Source of the DNA: Aselliscus stoliczkanus
Taxonomy: Eukaryota > Chordata > Mammalia > Chiroptera > Hipposideridae
Direction: 5' to 3'
NCBI GenBank assembly: GCA_033961575.1
Contig: CM066737.1
Coordinates: forward strand, 88,966,271 to 89,030,270
DNA: 64,000 nt
The notes under the pieces were generated by a model that worked only from the letters and a program-made list of their open reading frames with translations, made no database searches and was not told the origin of the DNA. The translations under genes and the position numbers were made by a program. Position 1 is the first letter of the stretch. Each line of letters begins with the position of its first letter. Shown here one piece after another: positions 44,680-55,830 of the stretch.

Positions 44680-45531
44680 TGTCAGATAATTCTTTTTAAA
44701 ATAATGGTTAAATCATTTTTCATACCTTCACACTTAATTCTCATGCACAGTCTTTCTTGTTTTTTTCTCTACCTCTCCTCTAACTGTCCTTTACAAAGAT
44801 GAGAAGTTTTCTTCCCGACACAAAATTCCCTTGATTATATATTAGAAAGAACTGACATTTAGCAACAAGGTTTAAGAAAAGCTAACATAAGTACAGCTTC
44901 TGTGACAACTTTTACATAAAAAATATTGGCTTTACTGCTAATAAGTAATGGGATTTTTTGCCATTTGCATTTGTTCTTCATTGAAACTCATAAATGACTA
45001 TATTAGTCTTGAATAGCACATTTCTTTTTGCCGTGGGTAAAGATGTTTCCTCAGTAAAGTGTTCATTTATAACATTCAGAACGTTGAATTATAGCCTGTG
45101 TCTCCAAAGGGTAGAAAAGTAGAGGCAAGGAGAAGTCGATCAACCACTTTTCCCCCTACTGAATGATCTGTCAAGTTCTATAATCACATTTCATCTATAA
45201 AGGATGCTTTGAACAGTCTATGTTTTGTATACATGTCTTTACATTTAATCATAATAAAATATAAATGTACACCAATTGTTTACCTCTAGTTAAAATCAGC
45301 CAAAATATAGGTTTGTGGGTGATGCAAACTGGAGATGTGCAAGGATTTAGGGTCCAATTTCAGAAGAGTAAATAAACATTTTTGTTATCTGACTAAAAGA
45401 CAGCTAGGTATATTATCTTGTTTACTTACCAAACAAAAAACAACCATCAAAAGGCAAAGAAAGAAATTTCTTCTAACCTTCTTAACTCGTCTGCTATCAT
45501 TGCCATGACTTACAAATCAGCAATAGAAAAC
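44680..45531. other. Single-copy AT-rich sequence
   Basis: No repeat or coding signal recognised. Confidence 0.35.
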
Positions 45532-45541
45532 CACTTCTTTT

Positions 45542-45865
45542 TTTTTTTTTAATTTTACTGGGGAGCAGTGTGTTTTTCCAGGACCCATCAGCTCTAAGTC
45601 AAATAGTTGTTTCAATCTAGTTGTTGAGGGTGTTTTTCCAGGACCCATCAGCTCCAAGTCAAGTAGTTGTTTCAATCTATTGGGTTGTCTGAAAAGTCAT
45701 GACACATTTTTGCAATAAAAAACAGAAAAAATACATAATGACTTTTCCAATGACTTAGTAGTTGTGAAGGGTGCAGCTCCTTGGCCCATGTGGGGATCAA
45801 ATGAACTGGCAAACTTGGTATTATGAGCCTGCGCTCTAACTAACTGAGCTAACTGGCCATCCCCA
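45542..45865 (-). mobile_element. SINE family F with internal duplication and MITE
   Basis: Inverted F. A roughly 55-bp segment around GTGTTTTTCCAGGACCCATC to CAATCTAGTTG appears twice in tandem (45570-45678), and a short mariner element follows. CCACTTCTTT flanks the whole. Confidence 0.88.
45680..45758. mobile_element. 79-bp mariner-type MITE inside SINE F
   Basis: TTGGGTTGTCTGAAAAGTCA start and TGACTTTTCCAATGACTTAG end form imperfect inverted repeats around GAAAAGTCAT, with TA on both sides. Removing it restores the F body (CAATCTA joined to GTTGTGAAGG), which proves the order of insertion. Confidence 0.88.
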
Positions 45866-45876
45866 TCCACTTCTTT

Positions 45877-46045
45877 CTTTTGTTGTTGTATTGTTTGTTT
45901 GGTTTTTTTTTAGCTGAGCCATCCTGCCACCTGTTGGCAGCTTAGCAGCAGCTCAGCTCGGTTTGGGCATCAAACTGCTGTTGCTCAGAGCTCAGCTTGC
46001 ACTCTTGAGTAAGCTCTTAACCAGCTGAGCCACTCGGCCGGCCCT
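45877..46045 (-). mobile_element. SINE family B abutting F
   Basis: Inverted B: TTTAGCTGAGCCATCCTGCC, CACCTGTTGGCAGCTTAGCA, CACTCGGCCGGCCC. CCCCATCYACTTCTTT, which contains F's target duplication, flanks it, so B inserted after F. Confidence 0.94.
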
Positions 46046-46061
46046 CCCCATCTACTTCTTT

Positions 46062-46785
46062 ATTGAAGCTCATAAATTCACGAGAGGGCCACAGATAAGT
46101 AAAGAACAACTTAATACAGTCCGAATCTTAGAGGACAGTCTCAACTCATAATGTTTCTGTTTTAAAATAAATAAAAGCAATTCAGAAATCAACTCTAATT
46201 TGTTAAGAAGTTCTATCATTTGATTCAATGTCCAACCTCCATTTGGATGCAGAGACCCCTTTTCTACACAATAAGAGTGCATTCTTCTTACCTAATAGCA
46301 ATTAGAACTGTACTCCTCCTCCTGTGAAAATAGCTACTGGTGGTGACAGGCGTGGAGAAAACATCAGAAAGGGGATTGGTGACATCACAAAAGGAGATAA
46401 GAAAACATTATTTTGACATTTAAAAGATAAGGAGAAGACAAATTTTTAGAATTAAACCAATAAACTTGATGTTGATGAGAAAACATTGAAGAGATTAATA
46501 ATGATACTTAGAAAAATACGCTCCTGGGATCAACATGTTATTTTCAAAATTTGTCATGCCAGATTCACCTCACTTTCATTTCTAATAGGGCTACTCCGGT
46601 GATTGGGTGAGAAGACTGTTATCAACAGTGTATCTTTTGGTTTTACACCTTGTTTTTCAAGATCTCTTTTGACAGTTTAATGGACTGGGTAATAGAATGA
46701 ATTTGCAGCTGATAAACAGAACCATCCAAAGAAAGCCAACTGATAGATCAGGATTAACATGCAATAGAGTGTCTTTCCTTGGCCC
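46062..46785. other. Single-copy sequence
   Basis: No repeat or coding signal recognised. Confidence 0.35.
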
Positions 46786-46789
46786 TGTA

Positions 46790-46979
46790 TTTAAGATATC
46801 CATGGGGAGCAGGGAAAGAGGGTGGTAGATAAGGGTAAAAAGGATCAAATATATGGTGATGGAAGGAGAACTGACTCTGGGTGGTGAACACACAATGTGA
46901 TATATAGATGATATATCACAAAATTGTACATCTGAAATCTATGTAACTTTAATAACCATTGTCAACCCAATAAACTTTA

Positions 46980-47052
<73 letters not shown>

Positions 47053-47245
47053 TACCTTTCAGTTGCAAAACAATCAGAGGATGTAAAGCACAGCCTAAAG
47101 GAATATAGTCAGTAATGTTGCAACAACTTTGTATAGTGGGGTGGGGTGGGATCACTGCATAAATTATATAAATGTCTAACCACTATGCTGTACACCTGAA
47201 ACTAATATAATATTAAATGCCAACTGTAATTGAAAAAAATAATTT
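46790..47245 (+). mobile_element. L1 3' end(s) around a TA microsatellite
   Basis: GGGTGGTGAACACACAATGT, ATGATATATCACAAAATTGT, ACATCTGAAATCTATGTAAC and CAACCCAATAAACTTTAA form one L1 3' end. After the TA tract, GGATGTAAAGCACAGCCTAA, AATGTCTAACCACTATGCTG and TACACCTGAAACTAATATAA form a second. Both are sense-oriented; they may be two tandem insertions. Confidence 0.85.
46981..47050 (+). repeat. (TA)n microsatellite
   Basis: Roughly 35 TA units with two ACATA interruptions, grown from the tail of the first L1 3' end. Confidence 0.97.
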
Positions 47246-47259
47246 AAAAAGCTTTTTAA

Positions 47260-47699
47260 GGGCCGGCCAAGTGGCGCATTGGTTAAGCGCTGGTTTTGGG
47301 ATGCCAGCGGCCCCGGTTCGGATCCCACATGAGGGCCAGTGACACTGCCCTCTACAGCTAACAACAGCTCCACCTGGAGCTGGGCTGTGCGAGCCCCTGT
47401 GATGGTGTGGGCTGCAGCCCCTGCTGCAGTGGGCTGCCATAGGCTGCAGTGAGTGGCCCGCAACCAGCGTGAGCGGCTGGCAGCCAAGCGTGAGTTGCCA
47501 ATAGCCGCAGTGAGCGACATCCAGAGGCCAGCGACCGATCTGCCTCATCCGGGAAGAGCGCAATGACGATACCAACAGTGAAGCAACATCCTCCACAACT
47601 AAACTGAAGAACAAGAAGACGGCAACTTGTCTGTTCCCCTTCCCCGATTCCCCAACGCTGTTCCCCTCCACCAATTCCCCAATAAAATCTTTAAAAAAA
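47260..47699 (+). mobile_element. SINE family C, full length
   Basis: Same subfamily markers as the copies at 26570 and 33327 (GGTTTTGGGATGCC, CCCACATGAGGG). Ends CCCCAATAAAATCTTT plus poly(A). AAAAAGCTTTTTAA / AAAAACTTTTTAA flank it. The 181-codon minus-strand frame here is a SINE artefact. Confidence 0.95.
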
Positions 47700-47726
47700 A
47701 AAAAACTTTTTAAAAAGATATCCATG

Positions 47727-48035
47727 CCTTTGCACATGGCTGTTTCTTCTTCAATCAACTCTTATTCTCACCTTGGCCTTCCACCAGAAGACCTTAATTG
47801 GCCAATTTTGCCCACACATCACTACCTTTGTGAACCCTACTTTGGCTGTGTTCAAATAGCACAGCCTTCCACCAGCACTTATCTAACTAAAATGTGATGG
47901 TTTGTTTTTACATATCTCCTGCTCTAGCCTATAAATGCCAAGAAGACAGTCATTCCACCACTTCTTTCCATTTTGGTCTGTTTACTACCTTATATAACCA
48001 AATCCACAATAGGTACTTTGTTGATGGAATGATTG
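47727..48035 (+). repeat. L2 3' region
   Basis: TTTGCACATGGCTGTTTCTT, CACCTTGGCCTTCCACCAGA, CCAGCACTTATCTAACTAAA and AATGCCAAGAAGACAGTCAT are collinear with L2 3' sequence (TTGCATGGCTGGCTCCTTCT... GCACTTATCA... TAGAATGTAAGCTC). Confidence 0.75.
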
Positions 48036-48720
48036 TAGATGATACCTATACTTATTGATAAATTTGAAATTGACAAAAGTTCATACTTTATATGATAAAT
48101 ACACCAAAATTCTAATAGATATAAATCAGTTAGAAAGATGAGTTCTTATTACAAGTAAAATTTGAAAGCAAATATAAATAAGACATAAATCTCATATGTA
48201 GACTCAAGTAATCAATTTAAAAACACAGGAGCAAAGAGACCTTAATATCAGATTATGTTTAAAAACCCTTGGGTTTTTAGTAATAGTATGAACAGAAAGT
48301 GTGATATGGTGTTCATCAAACAAAAATGCTACTATAGTTGTAGACAGCAGTATTGGCAAAGAAGGAGGTATAAGCATCCCTCTTGCTTAATTCTGGATAT
48401 CCCATTTTGAATGGATCTTGTTTTTCAAAGTGTCATTGTTACGGTGCAAAGGGTCTGGCTGCTTGCCGCACAAAAGCCAAAACTCAAGAGGCAGGTTGGT
48501 ACAAAGAAAATTAGGTTTTTTCCAAAATGCCAGCATTAAGGGAAGACAGTGAACTGTCACAAAGACTGCCTTCCCCCTCTTAATACCACCAAAAGGTTTT
48601 ATAGGCACGCAAGGAGGGGCAGAACAAAGGAAGGAAAAAGTTGGCCAGGCAGCACCAGGAAACAGCGCTTCCTAGAGGTGGGTCTGCTTCAGGGTCAGGA
48701 GAAGCCCCATACAGATGCAA
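48036..48720. other. Single-copy sequence
   Basis: No repeat recognised. Short frames near 48387-48794 have no recognisable domain. Confidence 0.35.
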
Positions 48721-48734
48721 AAACCTCTCCCTTA

Positions 48735-48868
48735 GGGCTGGCTGAATGGCTCAGTTGGTTAAGAACTCACTCAAGAGTGCGACCTGAGCTCTGAGCAACA
48801 GCAGTTCGATGCCCAGCCCAAGCTGAGCTGCCAACAGGTGGCAGGATGGCTCAGCTAAAAAAACAAAA
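48735..48868 (+). mobile_element. SINE family B
   Basis: GGGCTGGCTGAATGGCTCAG to GGCAGGATGGCTCAGCT, with one GAGCTGCCGCT unit missing. It is joined by AAAAAAACAAAAA to the A element. Confidence 0.92.
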
Positions 48869-48998
48869 AGGACTGGCCGAGTGGCGCGGTGGTTAAGCGC
48901 TGGCTTGGGAAACCAGCGGCCCTGGTTCGGTCCCACATATGAGGGCCAGTGACACTGCCCTCAAAAAACAAAAAACAAAAACAAAAAACAAAAAAACT
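48869..48998 (+). mobile_element. SINE family A with (CAAAAA)n tail
   Basis: GGACTGGCCGAGTGGCGCGG to CTGCCCTC followed by a long AAAAAC repeat. It sits in the tail of B, a favoured A-rich target. Confidence 0.93.
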
Positions 48999-49209
48999 TT
49001 CCCAAGTCACCAGGACAAGTGAGCATACTGGTCCGAAGTAAACAGAACCATTGGAACTGGTATGCATAATAAATATAATACACAGCAAACAGTTATTAAG
49101 GTTTGGCGGGAGGGAAAGGAGGCAAAAAATTTTTCAAAAAGTCCCAAGTCAACCCTCATTCAAATCCAATTATCTCAGAGCTTTACGTTTCAGAAATAGA
49201 AGATATAGG

Positions 49210-49653
49210 GCCGGCCGAGTGGAGCGTTCGTTAAGAGCTGGCTTGGGACTCCAGCGGTCCTGGTTCAGATCCCACATATGAGGCCCAGTGACACTGCCCT
49301 CTACAGCTAAGAACAGCAGCTCCACCTGGAGCTGGTTCTCCAGCTGTGAGTTGCCGCCGGCGACAGTGTAGGCTGCAGTCCCTGCTGCAGTGGGCTGCCA
49401 TAGGCTACAGTGAGTGGCGGGCAGCCAGCATGAGCTGCCAATAGCCACGCTGAGTGACCATCCAGAGGCTGGTGACTGATCTGCCTCATCCGGGAAGAGC
49501 ACAATGACGATACCAACATGGGCCAGTGAAGCAATGTCCTCCGCAACTACACTGAAGAGCAAAAGGACAATAATTAGTCTGTTCCCCTTCCCCAGTTCCC
49601 CAATGCTGTTCCCCTCCCCCAATTCCCCAATTAAAATCTTTAAAAAAAAAAAA
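49210..49653 (+). mobile_element. SINE family C (older subfamily)
   Basis: GGGCCGGCCGAGTGGAGCGT with GGCTTGGGACTCC, long-form CCCACATATGAGG, body with the variant TGGTTCTCCAGCTGTGAGTT, and CCCCAATTAAAATCTTT plus poly(A). AGAAGATAYRGG flanks it. Confidence 0.93.
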
Positions 49654-49665
49654 AGAAGATACGGG

Positions 49666-50295
49666 GTCACCATTACATCATCAGAATAGGTGGGGGTCTA
49701 TAGGCCATAGTATATAAGAAAAAAATAGAGGGAAACCCAAGTGTTTAGATGTCACCCAGAGAGAAATAGTATTAAGGAGAATATAATAGGGAGCCTCAAA
49801 TATTTAGAAAGTTAGGCGAGATGTACTTTCTTGCATGTTGGTTGTTGGTTGTTGATGTTTCGTTTGGTTTTCCTTGTTTTGTGTTTTGTTTTCTTTTGTT
49901 TTGCCCTGAGAACAGATTCAGCTACATATGTGGAAGTTACAAGAAAGTAAATATTAACTCAATATTAAAGAAAATTTTATAACTGAGCTACCAAAAACCA
50001 GAATCTACCACCTTGAAAGGCAGTAAGCTCCCTGTACAGTAGATATTCAAGGCTGAGATGACTGCCTTCACCCCTAAAGGCAATTTCTGTATTGGATGAG
50101 AGAATATAATTCATTAACCTTTAGGACTACTTCTGAATCTAATGTCTTGATATTTTCAGAATTAATCAGAAGGGACTGACAGCATGACCTGAATGTGTCC
50201 TATATTTATATAAATATCCTGGTGTAATGCACCTCATTTTCTGCCCAATTGTATACATTTTTGAATGTTAAATTTGATTTTAGGGTAAATGCTTT
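49666..50295. other. Single-copy sequence
   Basis: No repeat or coding signal recognised. A T/G-rich run with TTTTGTTTTC lies near 49850-49905. Confidence 0.35.
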
Positions 50296-50435
50296 CTTAA
50301 AAAGCTTTAAAAATCAACTTTATTAAAGAATAATTTACATACAATAAACTGCATCCATTTGAAGTACACAGTTCACTGATTTTAGGCAGATGTGTAACCA
50401 TGAAACCATTGCTACAATTAAAGTACAGAACTTTC

Positions 50436-50542
50436 GGGCCGGCCGAGTGGCATGATGGTTAAGCGCTGGCTTGGGAAGCCAGCGACCCCAGTTCAGGTCC
50501 CACATATGAGGGCCAGTATACTGCCCTCAAAAAAAAAAAAGT
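50436..50542 (+). mobile_element. SINE family A in L1
   Basis: GGGCCGGCCGAGTGGCATGA to CTGCCCTC plus poly(A). CAGAACTTTC on both sides is L1 sequence. Confidence 0.95.
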
Positions 50543-50795
50543 CCAGAACTTTCTCATCCCCCCACAGCCTCCATGTGCTTCTTTAAAGGCCATTCTTCCC
50601 TTTACCCCTGGCCCCAGGAACCACTGATATGTGTATTCTGTCACTGTGGACTAGCTTGCATTTTCTAGACCTTTATATAAATGGAATTACACAGTATTTT
50701 TGTGTGTCTGGTTTCTTACACTTTGCATAATGTTTTTGAATATCAGTAGTTTGAAAATCACTAGTTTGTTCCTTTTTAATTGCGAAGAACTTTCT

Positions 50796-50900
50796 TTTTT
50801 TAATTAAATTTATTGGGGTGACAATGGTTAGTAAAATTACCTAAGTTTCAAGTGTACAATTCTATGATTCATCATTTATGTCATATTGTGTGTTCACCAC
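50796..50900 (-). mobile_element. Younger L1 3' tip in the older L1
   Basis: TTTTTTAATTAAATTTATTG, GGGTGACAATGGTTAGTAAA and TTTCAAGTGTACAATTCTAT are the antisense 3' tip of a bat-type L1. It breaks the older L1 text between AATTGCGAAGAACTTTC and CATTTCGTTTATCC. Confidence 0.75.
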
Positions 50901-51253
50901 ATTTCGTTTATCCATTTACCCATTGTTGGACATTTGTATTGTTTCCAGTTTGGGGATATTATGAATAAAGTTGCTTAAAAAATGTATATTTATTCTTTTA
51001 CGTACCCTTAGAAATCTTAATTTTGAGAAGCACACAACAAAAATAACTGTACAGGTTATGTGTGTATTTGTTTATTGTATTCATCTCAGGTATTATCATA
51101 GTTAACAAGCAACTAGATGACAAGCAACAAGGATAAATTGAGTAGGTGTCAACTGAGTTCGGTGAGAAAGCCCTGGTTTCGAACATTCTTTCTTGGGGGT
51201 AGGTGTATATCAGCTATCTTTTGCTATATAACAAACACAGCTGTATTGCTTAA

Positions 51254-51594
51254 CAGGGGGGTTGGCAAACATTTTTATAAAGGACCAGATAGTAAATAAT
51301 TTTGGCTTCGTTGGCCACATACAGTCTCTGTTGCATATTCTTTTTGTTTTTTGGGTTTTTTTAAATTTTATTTTATTTTATTTTTTTGAGGGCAGTGTCA
51401 TTGGCCCTCATATGTGGGACTAAACCGGGGCCGCTGGCTTCCCAAGCCAGCGTTTAACCACCGCACCACTCGCCGGCCCTTCTTTGTGTTTTTAAAACTC
51501 TTTAAAGATGTAAAACTCATACGTAGGTGGGAGGCTATACAAAAACAGGCCACAGGCCAGACTAGGCCTATGAGCCCTAATTTGTAGATCCCCT
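51254..51594. mobile_element. hAT-Charlie MER-type element split by SINE A
   Basis: GGGTTGGCAAACATTTTTAT, AAAGGACCAGATAGTAAATA, GTTGGCCACATACAGTCTCT before, and CAAAAACAGGCCACAGGCCA after the SINE, match a common mammalian nonautonomous hAT family with a CAGGGGTTGGCAAAC end. The right terminus is eroded. Confidence 0.8.
51352..51479 (-). mobile_element. SINE family A in hAT element
   Basis: Inverted A with a (TTTTA)n tail, ending CACTCGCCGGCCC. TTCTTTKTGTTTTT is the target duplication. Confidence 0.92.
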
Positions 51595-52190
51595 AACACA
51601 ACAACTACTTACTTAGCTCACTATCTGATGAATGAACTGGACTGTTTTTGTTGTCTGGACGAGCTACTAATCTTTGCTGGGCCTGTCCATGCATCTGTGG
51701 TCGCCTAGCAGCTGGATGAGCTATCATGGCCTGACCTACCGGGTCTGATGGTTCACAGGCTGTCATTTTGGAACAAATGCAATTAGGTTGCGTGTCTCGT
51801 TATCCAACAGGCTAGCCCAGGCTTCTTCACACTTGTCAAGTTTCTACTTGTGTCACGTTTGGTCGTTTATTGGCCAAAGCAAGTCATGTAATAGGGTCAT
51901 CCCAGATATAAGAGGTAGGGAAAAATTCCAGTCTCCGATGGGAGGAGAGACAAAGTCACATGGCAAAAGCTAGATAACAGGGAGGAGGTGAGATCTGTGG
52001 CCATTTTGCAGTATATCACAAGGTATTGGAGAAAAATTATCGGCAGGCACATTTGTGGACTGAGGATTTTAAATTTAGGGGTAGGTAAAATGAGATGTGC
52101 TATGATAGATAATTCTTGCTTTGTGAGTAATCACCTCCAGGCTAGGCAGTTGGCTTGTAGCTTCAGAGACAATGGTTGAAATACCGTATC
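51595..52190. other. Single-copy sequence
   Basis: Nothing recognised. It has several CpGs (51720-51790) but no CpG island. Confidence 0.35.
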
Positions 52191-52208
52191 CATAGTCTGG
52201 TGATTTTA

Positions 52209-52405
52209 TTTTATTTTATTTCTTTTATTTTTTTGAAATTTTATTGGGGAACAGTGTGTTTTCCCAGGACCCATGAGCTCCAAGTCAAATAGTAGTCTTC
52301 AATCTAGTTGTGGAGGGTGCAGCTCCTTGGCCCATGTGGGAATTGAACCGGCAACCTTGGTGTTATGAGCCTGTGCTATAACCACCTGAGCTAACCAGCT
52401 GCCCC
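52209..52405 (-). mobile_element. SINE family F
   Basis: Inverted F with a (TTTTA)n tail. CATAGWCTGGTGATTTTA is an 18-bp duplication with one mismatch. Confidence 0.95.
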
Positions 52406-52455
52406 CATAGACTGGTGATTTTAAAATGTAAAAAATACTGATGAGAATTATTGTT

Positions 52456-52574
52456 GGTTTTTTGTTTGTTTGTTTGTTTTGAGGGCAGTGTCACTGGCTC
52501 TCATATGTGGGACCCGAACTGGGGCCGCTGGTTTCCCAAGCCAGCGCTTAACCACCGCGCAATACGGCCGGCCC
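52456..52574 (-). mobile_element. SINE family A
   Basis: Inverted A with a (TTTG)n tail, ending ATACGGCCGGCCC. AGAATTATTGTT is a perfect 12-bp duplication. Confidence 0.95.
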
Positions 52575-52589
52575 AGAATTATTGTTAAA

Positions 52590-53357
52590 TAACCATTTAT
52601 TACTACTGGGAATTTAATGAATGCTGCTGTGATTAACTATTGAAGAAAGAAAAATTGTGACTTCCTCTCTAATTACTCTCCTAGCTGGACAGTCTTTTGA
52701 AAAGAATTTGATTCTTAAAGCTGTTGTTATTTTCACTCTTAATATGCTTAATCGCCCCATAGCCATATGCTGCCTAAAATGTTCCTACAGTCAAATGAGA
52801 ATCCTTTTTTTTTCTTTTTTATAAGCATAATCATTATTAGTCTTCACACATACTTATTCAGACAAATTTCCCAGAACACTGACTAGGAGGAATGCATAGG
52901 TATTCAATAGAATGGGGACCATCCAGCCCTAAAATATCACCATTCTGTCAGGCACACATTTGCCGATTCAGTGGCCTAGACCTGCGCACGCTAGCAAAGG
53001 CTTCGAATGAGGTCCCACTGCAGGGTAAGAGCAGAAGGATTATTTCTCAGTTTGAGTTTTGAAGTGTGCTGCTCATACAGGCAACGTGCAGTTCTATATA
53101 GTAGTGTGAGCTGCTCATTACTCCCTTTGACAATACTTTTAGCAGCAATGTTTTTCCTTCTGCAGTGTGACAATATCACCATGCCATTTGGAATACAAAG
53201 AAAAGGCTGAGTGATTCTCAGCATACTCTCAAACAGCCACCCAAACAAACAGCTGGCAGAGGAGACACTCCCTAAAACATGAAGCATTTTCTGAGCCCCT
53301 GCAGCACCTCCTGTGGCTAGAACTTCAGATGTGATGAATGCCTCCCTAACTTGTTCC
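52590..53357. other. Single-copy sequence with a 126-codon frame
   Basis: The minus-strand frame at 53371-52991 (126 codons) does not come from a repeat I know, apart from its first few codons near the F element. I see no domain, signal or poly(A) and do not call a gene. Confidence 0.35.
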
Positions 53358-53375
53358 CTCCCCTGAAACATTGTT

Positions 53376-53547
53376 TTTTAAATTTTGTTGGGGAACGTGT
53401 GTTTTTCCAGGACCCATCAGCTCCAAGTCAAGTAGTTGTTTCATTCTAGTTGTGGAAGGCGCAGCTCAGCAGCCTATGTGGGGATTGAACCAGCAACCTT
53501 GGCATTAGGAGCACTGCACTCTAACCACCTGAGCTAACCGGCTGCCT
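53376..53547 (-). mobile_element. SINE family F
   Basis: Inverted F: AATTTTGTTGGGGAACGTGT, GGACCCATCAGCTCCAAGTC, CTAACCACCTGAGCTAACCG. CTCYCCTGAA flanks it. Confidence 0.92.
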
Positions 53548-53559
53548 CTCTCCTGAATC

Positions 53560-54540
53560 TTTTAATACCCCTCTTGTCCTTGCAATGCCCCAGCTCTTAC
53601 AGGGGAATAAAACGGCAAAGTAGCTGTCCCCAGTTTACTTCCAAATCTTAGTCTGAAGAACTTATATTTATGCATAATTGTCCAATAAGCATGCAGTCCA
53701 TCCATTTGTCTATGCAATAGAGGTGTCTAGCTTTCATCTTTTTTAACCAATCCACAGTAAAAATTATATTTTATATATCCTCCCAGAGTAAATGCACACA
53801 CACATATATAATTATATCTATAAATATTTCTCTGTGTATCTACATTTGTATAATGGAAAAGAGAGTTTCGCAAAAGATGAATTACCCTTACTATATAATT
53901 CATTCTCATATTTTCTACTTTTTTCCATTTCATTGAAAACAATATTAGTAAAAATCCACTATATAGATTTCATGGCCTATGAATGGTTCATGACGTGCAG
54001 TTTGAGAAAACACTGCGGCATGTTTTATCCCTATCTCAGGTCTGGCCATCAGAAAGCTGCCTTCCTTGACCACTTGGCCTTGCTACCCATAAGACTGCTT
54101 CAACTCGGGCACCTCATCCCTTAGCTTATGTTAAGGGCCACTCTATAAACAACTCCTGAAGGGAGTTTGCTCAGGATTGACGGACATCATGCAGTGTCTC
54201 CCTTCTGAAAAAGCCCATGCAATAAATTTTTTAATGTAAATGTATACTGTATTTGTCTCATTTTAGCAGGAATAAATCCCTTCACTCCATGGTTTCTTAT
54301 CACAGTCTTTGTCTCAGTTGCTCTGTACTAAGCTGAACAGGGACTGAATCACCCATATAAGGATTCGGGACTGTTGTAAAGCTTTAGTCATAGTGTTTCA
54401 TTTCTCTTAAATGACCTGATTCTTAACTCCACTCACCGCACACTTACTCATCTGCCCAGACTCTGGACACTTCACCATCACTCCCCAAACCGAGTGGAAC
54501 ACATGTGTGCTGCTACCTCATCCCTTACCTAACTTCCCCT
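53560..54540. other. Single-copy sequence
   Basis: No repeat or coding signal recognised. The 110-codon frame at 53792-54124 is unsupported. Confidence 0.35.
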
Positions 54541-54566
54541 CAGTACCTCTAAAAAACTTTGTATTG

Positions 54567-54728
54567 TAGGGCCAGTCGAGTGGCTCAGTTGGTTAAGGGT
54601 TCGCTCAAAAGTGCGAGCTGTGCTCTGAGCAACAGCAGTTCGATGCCCAGCCAGAGATAAGCTGCCGCCGAACTGACAACAGGTGGCAGGATGGCTCAGC
54701 TAAAACAAAACAAAACAAAACAAAACAA
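54567..54728 (+). mobile_element. SINE family B with (CAAAA)n tail
   Basis: GGGCCAGTCGAGTGGCTCAG to GGCAGGATGGCTCAGCT plus six AAAAC units. AAACTTTGTATTG on both sides is the target duplication, in L1 sequence. Confidence 0.95.
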
Positions 54729-55400
54729 AACTTTGTATTGAAATATGTTAGACATACAGGAAAAAAAGGCTCAATCTTAAGCATACAATACAATGAATTT
54801 TCATAATCTGAACACACCCATGTAACCAGCATTCAGATCAAGAAACAGAACATCACTGGCCCCCAGAAGCCCCCTTGTGCCCCTTCCAATCCTTACCCAC
54901 TGTCCAAGGGTAACTACGATGTTGACTTTGAACACCATAAATTAATTTAGCCTGGTTTTGTCCTTTATACAAATAGAATCATGCCGCATGTGCTCTCTTG
55001 TGTCTGGCTGTTTTAAACTCGTATTCATCCATACTATTGTATGAAGTTGTTCATTCTCATTACTATATAGTATTCCATTGTGTGAATATGTTATAATTGA
55101 TTATATACTCTACTGTTGATGGACATTTGGTACAAAGAATGATGTAAAAAACAATATAAAAGGTGTCATTTGTTGAATATACATATGCACCCCTTTTGGA
55201 AAAATATCAAGGAATGGAATTTCTGGGTCATAGGGCATGTATATATTCAGCTCTTGTAGATTCTGCCAGCTTTCCAATGTGTTGCATTCATTTACATTCC
55301 TATCAGCAAAGCACAAGAATTCTAGTTGCATCCTAACCTTTCCAACACTTGTATTGTTTGTCATTCTTATTCTGGTAGGTGTGCATAGCTAAATTTTAAT
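54729..55400 (-). mobile_element. Old L1 3' part
   Basis: CACCCATGTAACCAGCATTC, AGAAGCCCCCTTGTGCCCCT, TAGTATTCCATTGTGTGAAT, GTTGATGGACATTTGGTACA and TTCTGGGTCATAGGGCATGT run in the order of a reversed L1 3' end. A non-L1-like insert or decay lies near 55135-55190. Confidence 0.85.
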
Positions 55401-55619
55401 AACTGTATCAAGCCTGGGGGTCTTCAAATCTGTGTGCTTCCCTTCTTAATATTTTACTCTATTTATATTTCCTTAATCCTGGATTTTATCTGTTAATTTT
55501 TGAAATTTATACAGCCTTATAAGTTGCCCTACAACCTTTATGAAACAATGTGAGGTATAAATAGATACATAGTATATACACGAATATGAATCCTCAGCTA
55601 ATGATGGCATTATCAAAAA
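55401..55619. other. Single-copy AT-rich sequence
   Basis: Nothing recognised. Confidence 0.3.
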
Positions 55620-55830
55620 TTCTAGAGTCTTCCCTTGCCTCTAGCCCTTACAGCCAGTTGGCTGAAAAGCAGTGTTGATTCTATCCTATAACCTGTCTTG
55701 ATTTCAACTTTTCTATTAATTCCCAGTGCTACTTTCTTAGCTCAGGCCTTCATCCTCTCTTCACTGAGCTGTTATAACAGTCTTGGCATACATTCCCATG
55801 CTGATCCATACCCTCTTTTTCATGCTTATT
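55620..55830 (+). repeat. L2 internal fragment
   Basis: TGTTGATTCTATCCTATAAC, TTTTCTATTAATTCCCAGTG, CTCAGGCCTTCATCCTCTCT resembles the L2 strand of 'cctgtcgattctacctc...ccaccatcatctctc'. Confidence 0.5.

Larger units (their letters stand above)
50300..50995 (-). mobile_element. Old L1 3' part with nested insertions
   Basis: TCAACTTTATTAAAGAATAA, AACCATGAAACCATTGCTAC, CCCCAGGAACCACTGATATG, AAATGGAATTACACAGTATT and CATTGTTGGACATTTGTATT, GGATATTATGAATAAAGTTG are reverse-complement L1 3' landmarks in order. Confidence 0.85.

Noticed and set aside
52991..53371. 126-codon minus-strand frame
   Set aside because: No domain or homologue recognised, starts at the edge of a SINE, and there is no splice or poly(A) evidence.
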